Shown: positions 28,127 through 37,327 of the stretch, piece after piece
How positions within the stretch are numbered: position 1 is the stretch's first letter
Layout of the letters: each line of letters starts with the position of its first letter
Assembly (NCBI RefSeq): GCF_024734075.1
Contig: NZ_CP102850.1
Location: forward strand, 3,720,001 to 3,784,000
Reading direction: 5' to 3'
DNA from: Gordonia mangrovi
Lineage (GTDB): Bacteria > Actinomycetota > Actinomycetes > Mycobacteriales > Mycobacteriaceae
Length of the DNA stretch: 64,000 nt
Translations under genes and position numbers: made by a program
The notes under the pieces: model-generated
The model's database searches: none
What the model was told of the DNA's origin: nothing
The model's input: the letters and a program-made list of their open reading frames with translations, nothing else

Positions 28127-29027
28127 TCTGGTGGTCGACATCGCCGGCCTGCGCAAGAACTTCGGATCCTTCACCGCCCTCGACGGACTCGACCTGACTG
28201 TGCGGGCCGGGGAGATCGCCGGGTTCCTCGGTCCCAACGGATCCGGCAAGTCGACCACCATCCGCACACTGCTCGGCATGTACCGGCCCGACGGCGGTCG
28301 TGTCACGGTGTTCGGCGCAGACCCGCTCGCCGATGCCGTCGCGATCCATCAACGCCTCGCCTACGTCCCGGGCGACGTCAACCTGTGGCCACAGTTGTCC
28401 GGCGGGGAGTGCATCGACCTGCTGCTGTCACTGCGCGGCGTACGCCGTGAGGCCACCACGCGCCGAGCCGAACTGATCGACCGATTCGAGCTCGACCCGA
28501 CCAAGAAGTCGGGCACGTACTCCACGGGTAACCGGCAGAAGGTCGCGTTGATCGCTGCGTTGTCGGCGCCGTCGGAGTTGCTGGTCCTCGACGAGCCGAC
28601 CTCGGGCCTCGACCCGCTGATGACCCGTGAGTTCACCGACTGTGTGCGCGAGGCCGCGGCCGGCGGCGCGGCGGTGCTCATGTCGAGCCATCTGCTCGAC
28701 GAGGTCGAGCAGCTGTGCGAGTCGGTCACCATCATCCGTGGCGGCCGCACCATCCGGTCGGGCTCACTCTCCGAGTTGCGGCACCTGCGGCGTTCCCGCG
28801 TGACCGCGACGATCGGTTCCGGGGCGAGCCAATTGCAGACCGTGCCGGGAGTGCACGACTTCGAAATGGACGGCGACCAGGTGACCTTCACGGTCGCCGA
28901 CGACTGCTTGTCGGGCGTCACGCGCGTGTTGGCTCACCTGGAGGTGACCGGACTGGCGGTGGAGCCGCCAAGTCTCGAAGAACTCTTTCTGCACGTCTAC
29001 GGCGACCGAACAGGGGTTCGGGTATGA
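28110..29027 (+). CDS. ABC exporter ATP-binding protein (Rv1218c/TnrB2-like)
   Basis: A 305-residue ABC ATPase. Walker A is GPNGSGKST, Walker B is LLVLDEPTSGLD, and the switch His is in MSSHLLDEVEQL. The signature motif is atypical (TYSTGNRQKVALI instead of LSGGQ), as in other members of the tetronasin-resistance type. A C-terminal regulatory segment of about 80 residues follows the ATPase core. It powers the permease encoded by the next gene, which it overlaps by 4 bp (ATGA). The likely role is export of a hydrophobic toxic compound; the actual substrate is unknown. Confidence 0.93.
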   Translation: MHNTTDLVVDIAGLRKNFGSFTALDGLDLTVRAGEIAGFLGPNGSGKSTTIRTLLGMYRPDGGRVTVFGADPLADAVAIHQRLAYVPGDVNLWPQLSGGECIDLLLSLRGVRREATTRRAELIDRFELDPTKKSGTYSTGNRQKVALIAALSAPSELLVLDEPTSGLDPLMTREFTDCVREAAAGGAAVLMSSHLLDEVEQLCESVTIIRGGRTIRSGSLSELRHLRRSRVTATIGSGASQLQTVPGVHDFEMDGDQVTFTVADDCLSGVTRVLAHLEVTGLAVEPPSLEELFLHVYGDRTGVRV

Positions 29028-30673
29028 CGGCGACCAGCGCGGTGCCCCCGGTCGGGACCGGACCCCGTGCCGCGGCGGCGTCCCGGCATCTGACCCGCGT
29101 CGGCATCCTGCTGCGCCTGGGGCTGCGTCGGGAGCGGATCGTCGTCCCGGTCATCATCGCCGTGTTCGTCCTCATCACTCTCGCCACCGCGCAGGCGATC
29201 TCCGGTATGTACGCGACCCCGCAACAGCGACTGGGTCTGCAGTCGGGGCCGGGGGCCAACCCCGCGTTCCGCTTCCTGCTGGGCGACCTCGACCACATCG
29301 AGCCCTCCGCCGCCCTGGTCTCCTGGCGGGTCGGTCTGTTCCTGATCGCCGCGCTCGGCGTGTGCGCGGCAATGATGACGGTGCGTCAGACCCGGAGGGA
29401 AGAGGAACTCGGCCGTAGCGAACTCGTGCGCGCCGGCGCGGTCGGGTCCCTGGCGCCGGTGGCCGCAGCCGCATGCGTGGCGGTGTTCTTCACCGTCATC
29501 GTGGCGGGGTCCATGTCGCTGATCCTGATCCCGATGGGGGCGAGCGCAGGCGACGTCGTCGCCGTGTTCGCCCAGTACGCCGGCACCGGGCTGGCCGCCA
29601 CCGCGGTGGCCCTGGTCGCCGCTCAGGTCGCCACCACCGCACACATCGCCAACCTGACCGCATGTTCGGTGGTCCTGCTGGGATTTCTGGTGCGCGGTGT
29701 GGCCGACTCGACGCAGGGGTGGGACTGGTTGCGGTGGACGAACCCGGTCGGCTGGGCCGAACAGGTCGACCCGTTCGGTGCCAACAACCTCGTGCCCGCG
29801 CTGATGTCGGTCGCAGTCTTCGTCGTCGGTGCGGGGGCCGCGGGATGGGTGGCGGCCCGACGCGACCTCGGCGCGGGACTGCTCGCTGCGCGACCCGGAC
29901 CGGCCACGACCGCCAGGCTGTCGAGCATCGAGGCGTTCGCCGTACGGGCCTCGGGGCCGCTACTGATGTCCTGGGTCACCGGGGTGTTCGCGTACGCCCT
30001 CGTCATCGGTTTCATGCAGCCTTCTGTCGAGCAACTCACCCAGGGCAACGAACAGTTCGATCGGATCATGCGGGCGGTGCTCGGCGACGCCACGCTGAGC
30101 ACCGTGTTCGGCATCACCATGCTGGGTTTTCTCGCCGTCGCCGCCGGTGCGTGGGGAGTGAACCTCACCGAGCGACTCCGCGCCGAAGAGACCGCCGGTC
30201 GCACGGAGATGGTGCTGGTGACACCGACGTCGCGCAGTCGGTACTTTCTCGCCCACGCCGGTGTGGCGACTGCCGGCGGCGTCGTCCTGATGGCGGTGGC
30301 GGCGATCGGCATGGTGCTCGGCTGCGGGTTCGCCGGCGGCGGCTGGGCGATCCCTGCCGCCCACGCCGCACAGTCTGCAGCAGCTCAGGTGCCGGCCGTC
30401 CTGGTGGTGATCACCCTGGCGTTGGCGCTCTACGCGATTCGTCCGGTGTTCGTGCACGTCGGCTGGATCGTGGTGGCCGGCGCACTCCTCCTGGGGCCGC
30501 TGGCCGGCATGTTCGATATGCCGCAGTGGGTGTCGGATCTCTCGCCCTACACCCACACGCCGCTGGTGCCCGTGGATCCGATGCGCCCGACACCGGTCCT
30601 CGTGATGCTCTGCGTCGCCGCAGCGCTCCTCACGACTGGCTTGGTGTCTTTTCGTCGTCGCCGGATCGGGTGA
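29024..30673 (+). CDS. ABC exporter permease (Rv1217c/TnrB3-like)
   Basis: A 549-residue integral membrane protein with about 12 helices in two similar halves, each carrying a TRREEELGRSELVRAG- or ERLRAEETAGRTEMVLVTP-type cytoplasmic motif. This internal duplication and these motifs mark tetronasin-resistance type ABC-2 permeases. With the ATPase encoded upstream it would form a drug exporter. It starts within the stop codon of the ATPase gene. Its last 44 bp overlap the end of the convergent BCCT transporter gene on the other strand. Confidence 0.9.
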   Translation: MTATSAVPPVGTGPRAAAASRHLTRVGILLRLGLRRERIVVPVIIAVFVLITLATAQAISGMYATPQQRLGLQSGPGANPAFRFLLGDLDHIEPSAALVSWRVGLFLIAALGVCAAMMTVRQTRREEELGRSELVRAGAVGSLAPVAAAACVAVFFTVIVAGSMSLILIPMGASAGDVVAVFAQYAGTGLAATAVALVAAQVATTAHIANLTACSVVLLGFLVRGVADSTQGWDWLRWTNPVGWAEQVDPFGANNLVPALMSVAVFVVGAGAAGWVAARRDLGAGLLAARPGPATTARLSSIEAFAVRASGPLLMSWVTGVFAYALVIGFMQPSVEQLTQGNEQFDRIMRAVLGDATLSTVFGITMLGFLAVAAGAWGVNLTERLRAEETAGRTEMVLVTPTSRSRYFLAHAGVATAGGVVLMAVAAIGMVLGCGFAGGGWAIPAAHAAQSAAAQVPAVLVVITLALALYAIRPVFVHVGWIVVAGALLLGPLAGMFDMPQWVSDLSPYTHTPLVPVDPMRPTPVLVMLCVAAALLTTGLVSFRRRRIG

Positions 30674-32480
30674 GCATGTGGTCGTCGGGACCGTCACCGT
30701 TCCCGTGACGCGCCAGCGGGTCCGCGCGTTCGTGGTACTCGCCCATCGAGAATGATCCGGTGTCCGGGTCGACGGTCACGGCATGGTGCGGTACCTCGTG
30801 GACCGCGACGATCAGCGCGCTGTCGGGCTGATCGGCGTCCTCGGGCAGACCGGCGAAGGTCGCCGAGATCGCTCGCCGGCGCCGTTCGTGGTGGTGCTCA
30901 GGTGCTGCCGCGGCACCTGCTGCCGGCTCATGACCGTCATTGAGGCTGAGATGCAGGAACCTCGGCCGGACGGCGAGGTCGTAGTGGAAGGCGCGGAGCA
31001 ACGAGATACAGGCCAGGACCATGACGATGGAGAACGGCACGGCAGTGGCGATCGACATCGTCTGCAACGCCGTCAGCGAGTCGGTTCCGCCCACCAGCAG
31101 CAGTACTGCCGCGGCGAAGCCCTCCAGGCAGGCCCAGTAGACGCGGGTGACCACGGGGGTCTCGATTTTGCCGCCGGTGGCGAGCATGTCGATGACCAAC
31201 GAGCCCGAGTCCGAGGAGGTCACGAAGAACATGACCACCACGATGATCGCGATGACGCTGGTGACCGCGGCCAACGGGAAGCCGTCGAGCAGTTGGAACA
31301 GCGAGGTGCTCGCGTTGACGCTGCCGTCGTCGAGCATGTTGCCCTCCTCCTGCTGACGCAGGATGCCGGAGTCGCCGAAGATGGTGAACCAGATGGCGCT
31401 GATGAAGGTCGGCAGCAGAAGCACGCCGGCGACGAACTCGCGGATGGTCCGTCCGCGCGAGATGCGGGCGATGAACATGCCGACGAACGGCGCCCAACTG
31501 ATCCACCACCCCCAGTAAAAGATGGTCCACGACGCCATCCATCCGTCGTCGGCGAACGGCGCGGTGCGCAGCATCAGATCCGGCAGGCTGGCGATGTAGT
31601 TGCCCATGTTCTGCACCCACGACTGCAGCAGGAACAAGGTGGAGCCGAGGATGAGTACGAAAGCGGCCAGCATCGCGGCGACCGCCATGTTGATGTTCGA
31701 CAGCCAGCGCAGACCCTTGGTCACACCGGTGACCACCGAGAAGGTGGCCAGGGCGGTGATGGCGATGATCATGATCACCACGACCCAGTTGTTCACCGTC
31801 AGCCAGCCGAGGTATTCCAGGCCCGCCGAGATCTGCTGGATGCCGAATCCGAGCGACGTGGCGACGCCGAACAGGGTGCCGACGATTGCGACCACATCGA
31901 CGAGGTGACCGATCCAGCCCTCGACTCGTTCACGGCCGATCAGCGGCTCCAACAGCCAGCGCACCGCCAGCGGACGGCCCTTTCGGAAGGTCATGTAGGC
32001 CAGACCGAGTCCGACCACCACGTAGATGGCCCAAGCATGCAGGCCCCAGTGGAACAGTGTCAGTTCCATCGCCTGGTTGGCGGCGGCGTCGGTGGAGCCT
32101 TCGATGCCGCCGGCTTCGGGTGGCGAGACGTAGTGCGACAGCGGCTCGGCGACGCCGTAGAAGACCAAGCCGATGCCCATGCCCGCGGCGAACAGCATCG
32201 CGAACCAGGACAGCACCCCGAACTCGGGGTCCTCGTTGTCCTTGCCGAGTTTGATGGTGCCGATCCGACTGATCGCGCAGTACAGAGCGAAGATGACGAA
32301 GCCGGTGACGATGAGGATGTACCACCAGCCGACGCCGGAGGTGATCCAATCGTTCAGCTGTTGGAACGCGTCGGCCGCGGTACTCGCGTAGACCACGGAG
32401 AAGGCGATCAAGGCGAAGATGATCAGCGACGCGGTGACGAACACCGGTTTGTGCTGCTCTCGCCAGGCGGACCGGAACAT
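30630..32480 (-). CDS. BCCT-family glycine betaine/choline transporter
   Basis: A 616-residue osmolyte transporter of the betaine/carnitine/choline family, with 12 helices. The Gly-rich helix AAGMGIGLVFYGVAEPLSHY and the Trp-rich segment WTIFYWGWWISWAPFVGMFIA with GRTIREF are diagnostic. It would import glycine betaine, choline or carnitine with Na+ or H+ for osmoprotection. A C-terminal cytoplasmic tail of about 110 residues, rich in His, Asp and Arg, may sense osmotic stress as in BetP. The ATG at 32480 follows GGGAG. The 3' end overlaps the ABC permease gene by 44 bp. Confidence 0.94.
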   Translation of the reverse strand: MFRSAWREQHKPVFVTASLIIFALIAFSVVYASTAADAFQQLNDWITSGVGWWYILIVTGFVIFALYCAISRIGTIKLGKDNEDPEFGVLSWFAMLFAAGMGIGLVFYGVAEPLSHYVSPPEAGGIEGSTDAAANQAMELTLFHWGLHAWAIYVVVGLGLAYMTFRKGRPLAVRWLLEPLIGRERVEGWIGHLVDVVAIVGTLFGVATSLGFGIQQISAGLEYLGWLTVNNWVVVIMIIAITALATFSVVTGVTKGLRWLSNINMAVAAMLAAFVLILGSTLFLLQSWVQNMGNYIASLPDLMLRTAPFADDGWMASWTIFYWGWWISWAPFVGMFIARISRGRTIREFVAGVLLLPTFISAIWFTIFGDSGILRQQEEGNMLDDGSVNASTSLFQLLDGFPLAAVTSVIAIIVVVMFFVTSSDSGSLVIDMLATGGKIETPVVTRVYWACLEGFAAAVLLLVGGTDSLTALQTMSIATAVPFSIVMVLACISLLRAFHYDLAVRPRFLHLSLNDGHEPAAGAAAAPEHHHERRRRAISATFAGLPEDADQPDSALIVAVHEVPHHAVTVDPDTGSFSMGEYHERADPLARHGNGDGPDDHMLTRSGDDEKTPSQS

Positions 32481-32784
32481 ATCTCGCTCCCTTTGCAACT
32501 CGTGCACACGGCGTGTGCAATCGACACGGCCGATGACGGGGCGGCAGATGTCCTGCCACTCCCGCGGCTTCGCCTGCGTCGGGCCCGAGTGAGCCAGGGT
32601 CCGAGAACGGCGCCGACGTGAATCGGACGACCCCACTCCGGACGCTACGCAGGTTTCATGTGTGCGGTCGGTGGAATTCGGGCAATCGTTATGTCTGGTT
32701 TATGACCCTACGACACCGGTGGGGTGCCCGCTGGGAACCGGGGTGAGCGCAGCTGCCTTCGCATCGCGGGGTGTCGACGGGTCT
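32481..32784. other. 304-bp intergenic region with a palindrome near the BCCT gene
   Basis: No gene is supported here. The region must hold the promoter of the BCCT gene (leftward). TGCACAC-GGC-GTGTGCA (32503-32519) is a perfect inverted repeat with a 3-bp spacer 22 bp upstream of the BCCT start codon, and could be an operator or a 5'-leader hairpin. The right half, next to the citrate synthase stop, shows no feature that I can support. Confidence 0.5.
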
Positions 32785-33915
32785 CTAGAGACCGGGTACG
32801 GGCTTCACCTCACCCCAGCCGGCGACGTCTTCGGGGCGCCGGGGCCCCGGTCCGGTGTAGATGGCGGCGGGCCGCACGAGCTTGCCGAGGCGCTTCTGTT
32901 CGAGGATGTGAGCACACCAGCCGGCGGTCCGTCCGCAGGTGAACATGGCGGGCATCATGTGCGGCGGGACCTCGGCGAAGTCGAGGATCACCGCCGCCCA
33001 GAACTCGACGTTGGTCTCGATCGCCCGATCCGGACGTCGTTCGCGGAGTTCGGTCAGCGCGGCCTGCTCGAGCGCGGCGGCCACCTCGTAGCGGGGGACG
33101 TCGAGTTCCTGGGCGGTGCGGCGTAACACCCGGGCACGCGGATCCTCGGCCCGGTAGACGCGGTGACCGAAGCCCATCAGTTTCTCTTTGCGGTCGAGGA
33201 CACCGCGCACCAGGCCGCGGGCGTCGCCGGTGGTTTCGACCTCCTCGATCATCGGCAGCACGCGGGCCGGGGCGCCGCCGTGCAGCGGGCCCGACATCGC
33301 GCCGATCGCGCCGGAGAGTGCAGCCGCGACGTCGGCGCCGGTCGAGGCGATCACCCGCGCGGTGAAGGTCGAGGCATTGAGCCCGTGTTCGGCGGCACTG
33401 ACCCAGTAGGCGTCGATCGCCCGGATGTGTTTCGGATCGGGGTCGCCCTTCCAGCGGGTCATGAAACGTGCGGTCACGGTGTCGCATTCATCGATGATGT
33501 GTTGTGGCACAGCGGGTTGATGGATGCCGCGCGCGGATTGTGCGACATAGGACAGCGCCATCACCGAAGCACGGGCGAGGTTGGCGCGCGCGGTGTCGTC
33601 GTCGATGTCGAGCAGCGGTCGGTAACCCCAGATCGGGGCCAGCATCGCCAGCGCTGCCTGCACGTCGACGCGCACGTCGCCGGTGTGGATGGGCAGGGGG
33701 AACGGCTCCGCCGGTGGCAGACCGTCGCCGAACCCGCCGTCCACCAGCAACGCCCACACGTCGGCGAAGGTCACGTGGTTCTCCACGAGATCCTCGATGT
33801 CGACACCGCGGTAGCGCAGATTGCCGCCGTCCTTGTCGGGTTCGGCGATCTCGGTGGTGAATGCCACCACACCCTCGAGACCGGCGACGAAATCGTCGGG
33901 AACCATGTTGGACAT
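32785..33915 (-). CDS. citA: Citrate synthase 2 (CitA-like)
   Basis: A 376-residue citrate synthase that condenses acetyl-CoA and oxaloacetate; some members act as methylcitrate synthase. The active-site pieces are AEHGLNASTFTARV, SGPLHGGAPARVL (His), LMGFGHRVYRAEDPRARVL (His and Arg) and AAVILDFAEVP (Asp). It is shorter than the GltA-type enzyme encoded at 41052 and matches Rv0889c. ATG 33915 is preceded by GTGAGG; a GTG five codons upstream (33930) is possible. It is divergent from pdxH. Confidence 0.92.
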   Translation of the reverse strand: MSNMVPDDFVAGLEGVVAFTTEIAEPDKDGGNLRYRGVDIEDLVENHVTFADVWALLVDGGFGDGLPPAEPFPLPIHTGDVRVDVQAALAMLAPIWGYRPLLDIDDDTARANLARASVMALSYVAQSARGIHQPAVPQHIIDECDTVTARFMTRWKGDPDPKHIRAIDAYWVSAAEHGLNASTFTARVIASTGADVAAALSGAIGAMSGPLHGGAPARVLPMIEEVETTGDARGLVRGVLDRKEKLMGFGHRVYRAEDPRARVLRRTAQELDVPRYEVAAALEQAALTELRERRPDRAIETNVEFWAAVILDFAEVPPHMMPAMFTCGRTAGWCAHILEQKRLGKLVRPAAIYTGPGPRRPEDVAGWGEVKPVPGL

Positions 33916-34054
33916 CGAAGACCGCCTCACCTCGACACTTCATCGTGGGGATCACGGACGTGGGGATGACGTCGCAACCCACTAGGACTGTAAGTCAGTC
34001 GAGCACGCGTGGCATACCGAGGAGTAACCGCGAGTCGCAGAGTAGCCTCACCAC

Positions 34055-34780
34055 GTGGCCGATGATGCGATTGACCTCCCCAACATGCGGGTGGGCTACG
34101 GCGGCGGCATCCCGCCGAACATCGGCGAGGGTGACCGTGCTGCCGGCGCCGACGGCATCCGAGAGAACCTCGACCCCAGCTGGCTGCGTGGGGATCCGCC
34201 CTGGCTCGACCTGTTTCATGTGTGGCTGCGCGAGGCCATCGACTCCCACATCCCCGAGCCCAACGCGATGGTGCTCGGCACGGCCGACGCCGACGGCATC
34301 CCGTCCACCCGGACGGTCCTGTGCAAGGGGGCCGACGCCTCGGGCATCGTCTTCTTCACCGGCTACGATTCCGACAAAGGGCACGAATTGGCCGCGAATC
34401 CGTATGCGTCGGTGACCTTCCCGTGGATCGCGCTGGAGCGGCAGGTCCATTTCCGCGGCCCCGTCGAACACGTCACGATGGAGGAGACCCAGGAGTACTG
34501 GTACATGCGGCCGCGGGGCTCCCAGCTGTCGGCCTACGCATCCGCGCAGTCACAACCCATCGACACGCGCACCGCGTTGGAGGATCTGGCCGCGCGGGTG
34601 GCCGCACAGTTCGGCGGCTTCGACGCCGGCGCCGAGATCCCCGTTCCGCCGGCGTGGGGTGGCTACCGGCTCGTACCCACCACCGTGGAGTTCTGGCAGG
34701 GTCGCGCAAATCGCCTGCACAACCGTGTCCGACTCACCAGGTCCGACGCTGGGTGGGAGGCCGTGCGGCTGCAACCGTAG
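34055..34780 (+). CDS. pdxH: Pyridoxamine 5'-phosphate oxidase
   Basis: A 241-residue FMN-dependent oxidase that turns pyridoxamine or pyridoxine phosphate into pyridoxal phosphate. The conserved order is seen: MRVGYGGGIPPNI (N-terminal cap), NAMVLGTADADGIPSTRTVL (FMN site), GIVFFTGYDSDKGHELAANP, VHFRGPVEHV, RPRGSQLSAYASAQSQPI, and the C-terminal FWQGRANRLHNRVRL that binds the substrate phosphate. It begins with GTG at 34055, divergent from citA, and lies 9 bp upstream of an MFS gene, with which it is probably co-transcribed. Confidence 0.95.
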   Translation: MADDAIDLPNMRVGYGGGIPPNIGEGDRAAGADGIRENLDPSWLRGDPPWLDLFHVWLREAIDSHIPEPNAMVLGTADADGIPSTRTVLCKGADASGIVFFTGYDSDKGHELAANPYASVTFPWIALERQVHFRGPVEHVTMEETQEYWYMRPRGSQLSAYASAQSQPIDTRTALEDLAARVAAQFGGFDAGAEIPVPPAWGGYRLVPTTVEFWQGRANRLHNRVRLTRSDAGWEAVRLQP

Positions 34781-34789
34781 GCTCGCGGG

Positions 34790-36082
34790 GTGTCCCACGG
34801 CCCTCGGGTGAATCGTCTGCTCGCGGACACCACACCGCTGCGCAATGCCTACTTCCGGCGGCTGTGGACCGCGAACATCGTCACCGTGGTCGGTGCGCAG
34901 CTGACCGTCGTCGCGGTTCCGGCGCAGATCTATCAGATCACCGGCAGCTCTGCCTATGTCGGACTGACCGGTGTCTTCGGGCTGGTGCCCTTGCTCGTGT
35001 TCGGTCTGTGGGGAGGCGCCCTGGCCGACGTCTTCGACCGCCGACGCATCCTCATCGTGACGACACTCGGCCTGATCGGATGCAGCGCGCTGTTCTGGGT
35101 GCAGGCTGCACTCGGCATCGGAAATGTCTGGCTTCTGTTGAGCGTCTTCGCCGTTCAGCAGGCGTTCTTCGCCGTCAACCAGCCCACCCGCACCGCTGTG
35201 CTGCCGCGGCTGATGCCGCTGCGCGAACTGCCCGCCGCCAATTCGCTCAACATGACGGTCATGCAGGCGGGTGCCATCGCCGGGCCGCTCGTCGGTGGCG
35301 CACTGATCCCGGTGCTCGGATACTCCACGCTGTACCTGGCCGACACGGTGAGTCTGTTCACCACGCTCTGGGCGGTGCTGCGGTTGCCCACTCTGCGTCC
35401 CGAGCTCGCGCCCGGGCAGCAGCGTCCCGCGGCCGGATTGCGGTCGGTGCTCGACGGATTCCGCTACCTACGCGATCATCGGGTGTTGTTGGCCAGTTTC
35501 CTGGTGGATCTCATCGCGATGATCTTCGGCATGCCACGCGCGTTGTTTCCGCAGATGGCGCACGAGAGTTTCGGTGGACCCGAAGGTGGTGGCATCGCGT
35601 TCGCCCTGTTGTTCGCCGCGATCCCGCTCGGGTCGGTGCTCGGCGGGGTGTTCTCCGGGTGGGTCGGCGGGGTACGCCGCCAGGGCATGGCGGTGATCGT
35701 GTGCATTCTGATCTGGGGCGCCGCCATCACCGTCGCCGGGAGTGCGTTGTTCTTCGCGCACGGCACCGCGTTGCCGATCCTGCCGATCGTGGTGGTGGCG
35801 TTGATGGTCGGCGGCGCCGCCGACATGGCGTCGGCGGCATTCCGGCAGACGATGCTGCAGGCGGCGGCCACCGACGACGTCCGCGGCCGATTGCAGGGCG
35901 TGTTCATCGTCGTGGTGGCCGGCGGGCCCCGGATCGCCGACGTCGCGCACGGCGCCGCCGCCGCTGTGGTCGGCACTGCGGTGGCGACCGCAGGGGGTGG
36001 CATCGCGGTGATCGTGCTGACGATTGTTGCTGCGCTGGCAATTCCGGCGTTCATTCGATATCGGGCCGGGCAGTCGGCCTGA
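34790..36082 (+). CDS. MFS exporter (EntS-like)
   Basis: A 430-residue major facilitator superfamily protein with 12 helices. It opens with LRNAYFRRLWTANIVTVVG, followed by the loop 2-3 motif GGALADVFDRRRILI and QQAFFAVNQPTRTAVLPRL, all typical of the enterobactin-exporter-like MFS_3 branch. Such proteins export siderophores, macrolides or other small molecules. The GTG at 34790 lies 9 bp after pdxH. No siderophore genes are near, so the substrate is open. Confidence 0.88.
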   Translation: MSHGPRVNRLLADTTPLRNAYFRRLWTANIVTVVGAQLTVVAVPAQIYQITGSSAYVGLTGVFGLVPLLVFGLWGGALADVFDRRRILIVTTLGLIGCSALFWVQAALGIGNVWLLLSVFAVQQAFFAVNQPTRTAVLPRLMPLRELPAANSLNMTVMQAGAIAGPLVGGALIPVLGYSTLYLADTVSLFTTLWAVLRLPTLRPELAPGQQRPAAGLRSVLDGFRYLRDHRVLLASFLVDLIAMIFGMPRALFPQMAHESFGGPEGGGIAFALLFAAIPLGSVLGGVFSGWVGGVRRQGMAVIVCILIWGAAITVAGSALFFAHGTALPILPIVVVALMVGGAADMASAAFRQTMLQAAATDDVRGRLQGVFIVVVAGGPRIADVAHGAAAAVVGTAVATAGGGIAVIVLTIVAALAIPAFIRYRAGQSA

Positions 36083-36157
36083 TCGTTGGGCCGGCGGCCC
36101 CGACGCGGACGAATTGCCTGCTCAGCGAAGCCGCGAATTCGGTGCCACTATGGTGCT

Positions 36158-37234
36158 ATGAGTGCGGTCGTCGACAACCCCACGGGCACCTTCGCCGTGC
36201 CGATCATCGACATCACGCCGTACACGGCCAACGGGAGCGCGGCGCAGCGTGCGGTTGTCGCCGCGCAGGTCGACGACGCCGCCAGCGCCGTCGGTTTCAT
36301 CCAGATCGTCGGACATCAGATCCCCGCCGCGGTCATCGAAGAGTTCACCGCGGTCATGGACGACTTCTTCGCGCTACCGCTCGACGACAAGAAGGCCTAC
36401 CGGACACCGCCGGAGATCAATCGCGGGTATTCGCCCCCGAAATCGGAGTCGTTGTCGCTGAGTCTGGGCGTGGAGCCGGCAGACCGCATGAACGACTTCT
36501 TCGAGGCGTACAACGTCGGTGTCGAGGCGGCCACCTACCCCGATCTCGAACTGCCGGCCGATCAGTACGCCACCAACACCTGGCCGACCGTCAATCACTT
36601 CGAGGCCGCCGTCTCCGCGTACTTCGCCGAGGCCTCGCGGGTCGCGCACACACTCACCCGGATCTTTGCCGAAGCCCTCGACCTGCCGCCGGACTTCTTT
36701 GACGGCTACACCGACCATTCCCTCGACGTGCTGCGGATGAACAACTATGCGCTGCCGCCCGGCCAGGTGGAGCTCGACGGTGACCTGACCGGGATGGGGG
36801 AACACACCGACTACGGGATCGTCACGGTGCTGTGGGCCGACCAGGTTCGTGGTCTGCAGGTACTCGACCGTGACGGCGAGTGGCACGATGTCGAGCCGGC
36901 CGATGGTGCGCTGCTGATCAATCTGGGCGATCTGATGGCGCGCTGGACGAACGAACGGTGGATGTCGACGCTGCACCGGGTCAAGCCGCCGGTGGTCGAC
37001 GGAACCATCGAGCGTCGACGGTCGGCCGCGTTCTTCCACGACGGCAACATCGATGCGACCATCTCCACCCTGCCGTCGTGCGTCGGCGCGGGTAGTCGCT
37101 ATTCGCCGATCACCGTCGGCGAACACATCGGCGCCAAGTTGGCGGGCTCCCGTGCCGGGCAGTCGAATCCGTACGCCCGCCGCGAAGCGCAACGCGTCCG
37201 CCAGGCCATGCGCCGCGGGCTCGGCCAGCAGTAG
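36158..37234 (+). CDS. 2-oxoglutarate/Fe(II)-dependent dioxygenase (IPNS-like)
   Basis: A 358-residue oxygenase of the isopenicillin N synthase-like branch. An N-terminal DIOX_N domain opens with VPIIDITPY and GFIQIVGHQIP. The catalytic core has the iron ligands His and Asp in MGEHTDYGIVTVLW, the distal His in WMSTLHRVKPP, and the 2-oxoglutarate-binding Arg-Ser pair in ERRRSAAFFHDGN. Members hydroxylate or desaturate small molecules such as flavonoids, gibberellins or amino-acid derivatives. The ATG at 36158 comes 75 bp after the MFS gene. The substrate is unknown. Confidence 0.9.
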   Translation: MSAVVDNPTGTFAVPIIDITPYTANGSAAQRAVVAAQVDDAASAVGFIQIVGHQIPAAVIEEFTAVMDDFFALPLDDKKAYRTPPEINRGYSPPKSESLSLSLGVEPADRMNDFFEAYNVGVEAATYPDLELPADQYATNTWPTVNHFEAAVSAYFAEASRVAHTLTRIFAEALDLPPDFFDGYTDHSLDVLRMNNYALPPGQVELDGDLTGMGEHTDYGIVTVLWADQVRGLQVLDRDGEWHDVEPADGALLINLGDLMARWTNERWMSTLHRVKPPVVDGTIERRRSAAFFHDGNIDATISTLPSCVGAGSRYSPITVGEHIGAKLAGSRAGQSNPYARREAQRVRQAMRRGLGQQ

Positions 37235-37251
37235 CCCGACCCATCACGTTC

Positions 37252-37310
37252 CCCCCCGGACTCTCGACGATCCTCCCGAAACGGTTGGGGAAATCGATGA
37301 CACCGGGGGG
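37252..37310. terminator. Possible terminator structure at convergent junction
   Basis: CCCCCCGG (37252-37259) and CCGGGGGG (37303-37310) form a perfect 8-bp pairing around a 43-base loop in the 93-bp gap between two convergent genes. The long loop makes a terminator less certain. Confidence 0.3.
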
Positions 37311-37327
37311 ACGAGTCGTGACGGCCC

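Noticed and set aside
30783..32621. 612-codon frame opposite the BCCT transporter
   Set aside because: Composition is extreme (Asp, Glu, His, Gly, Gln) and the opposite strand has an obvious 12-helix BCCT protein.
34222..36702. 826-codon plus-strand frame across pdxH, MFS and the oxygenase gene
   Set aside because: It is an out-of-frame Arg-rich shadow; three real genes occupy the same strand in other frames.
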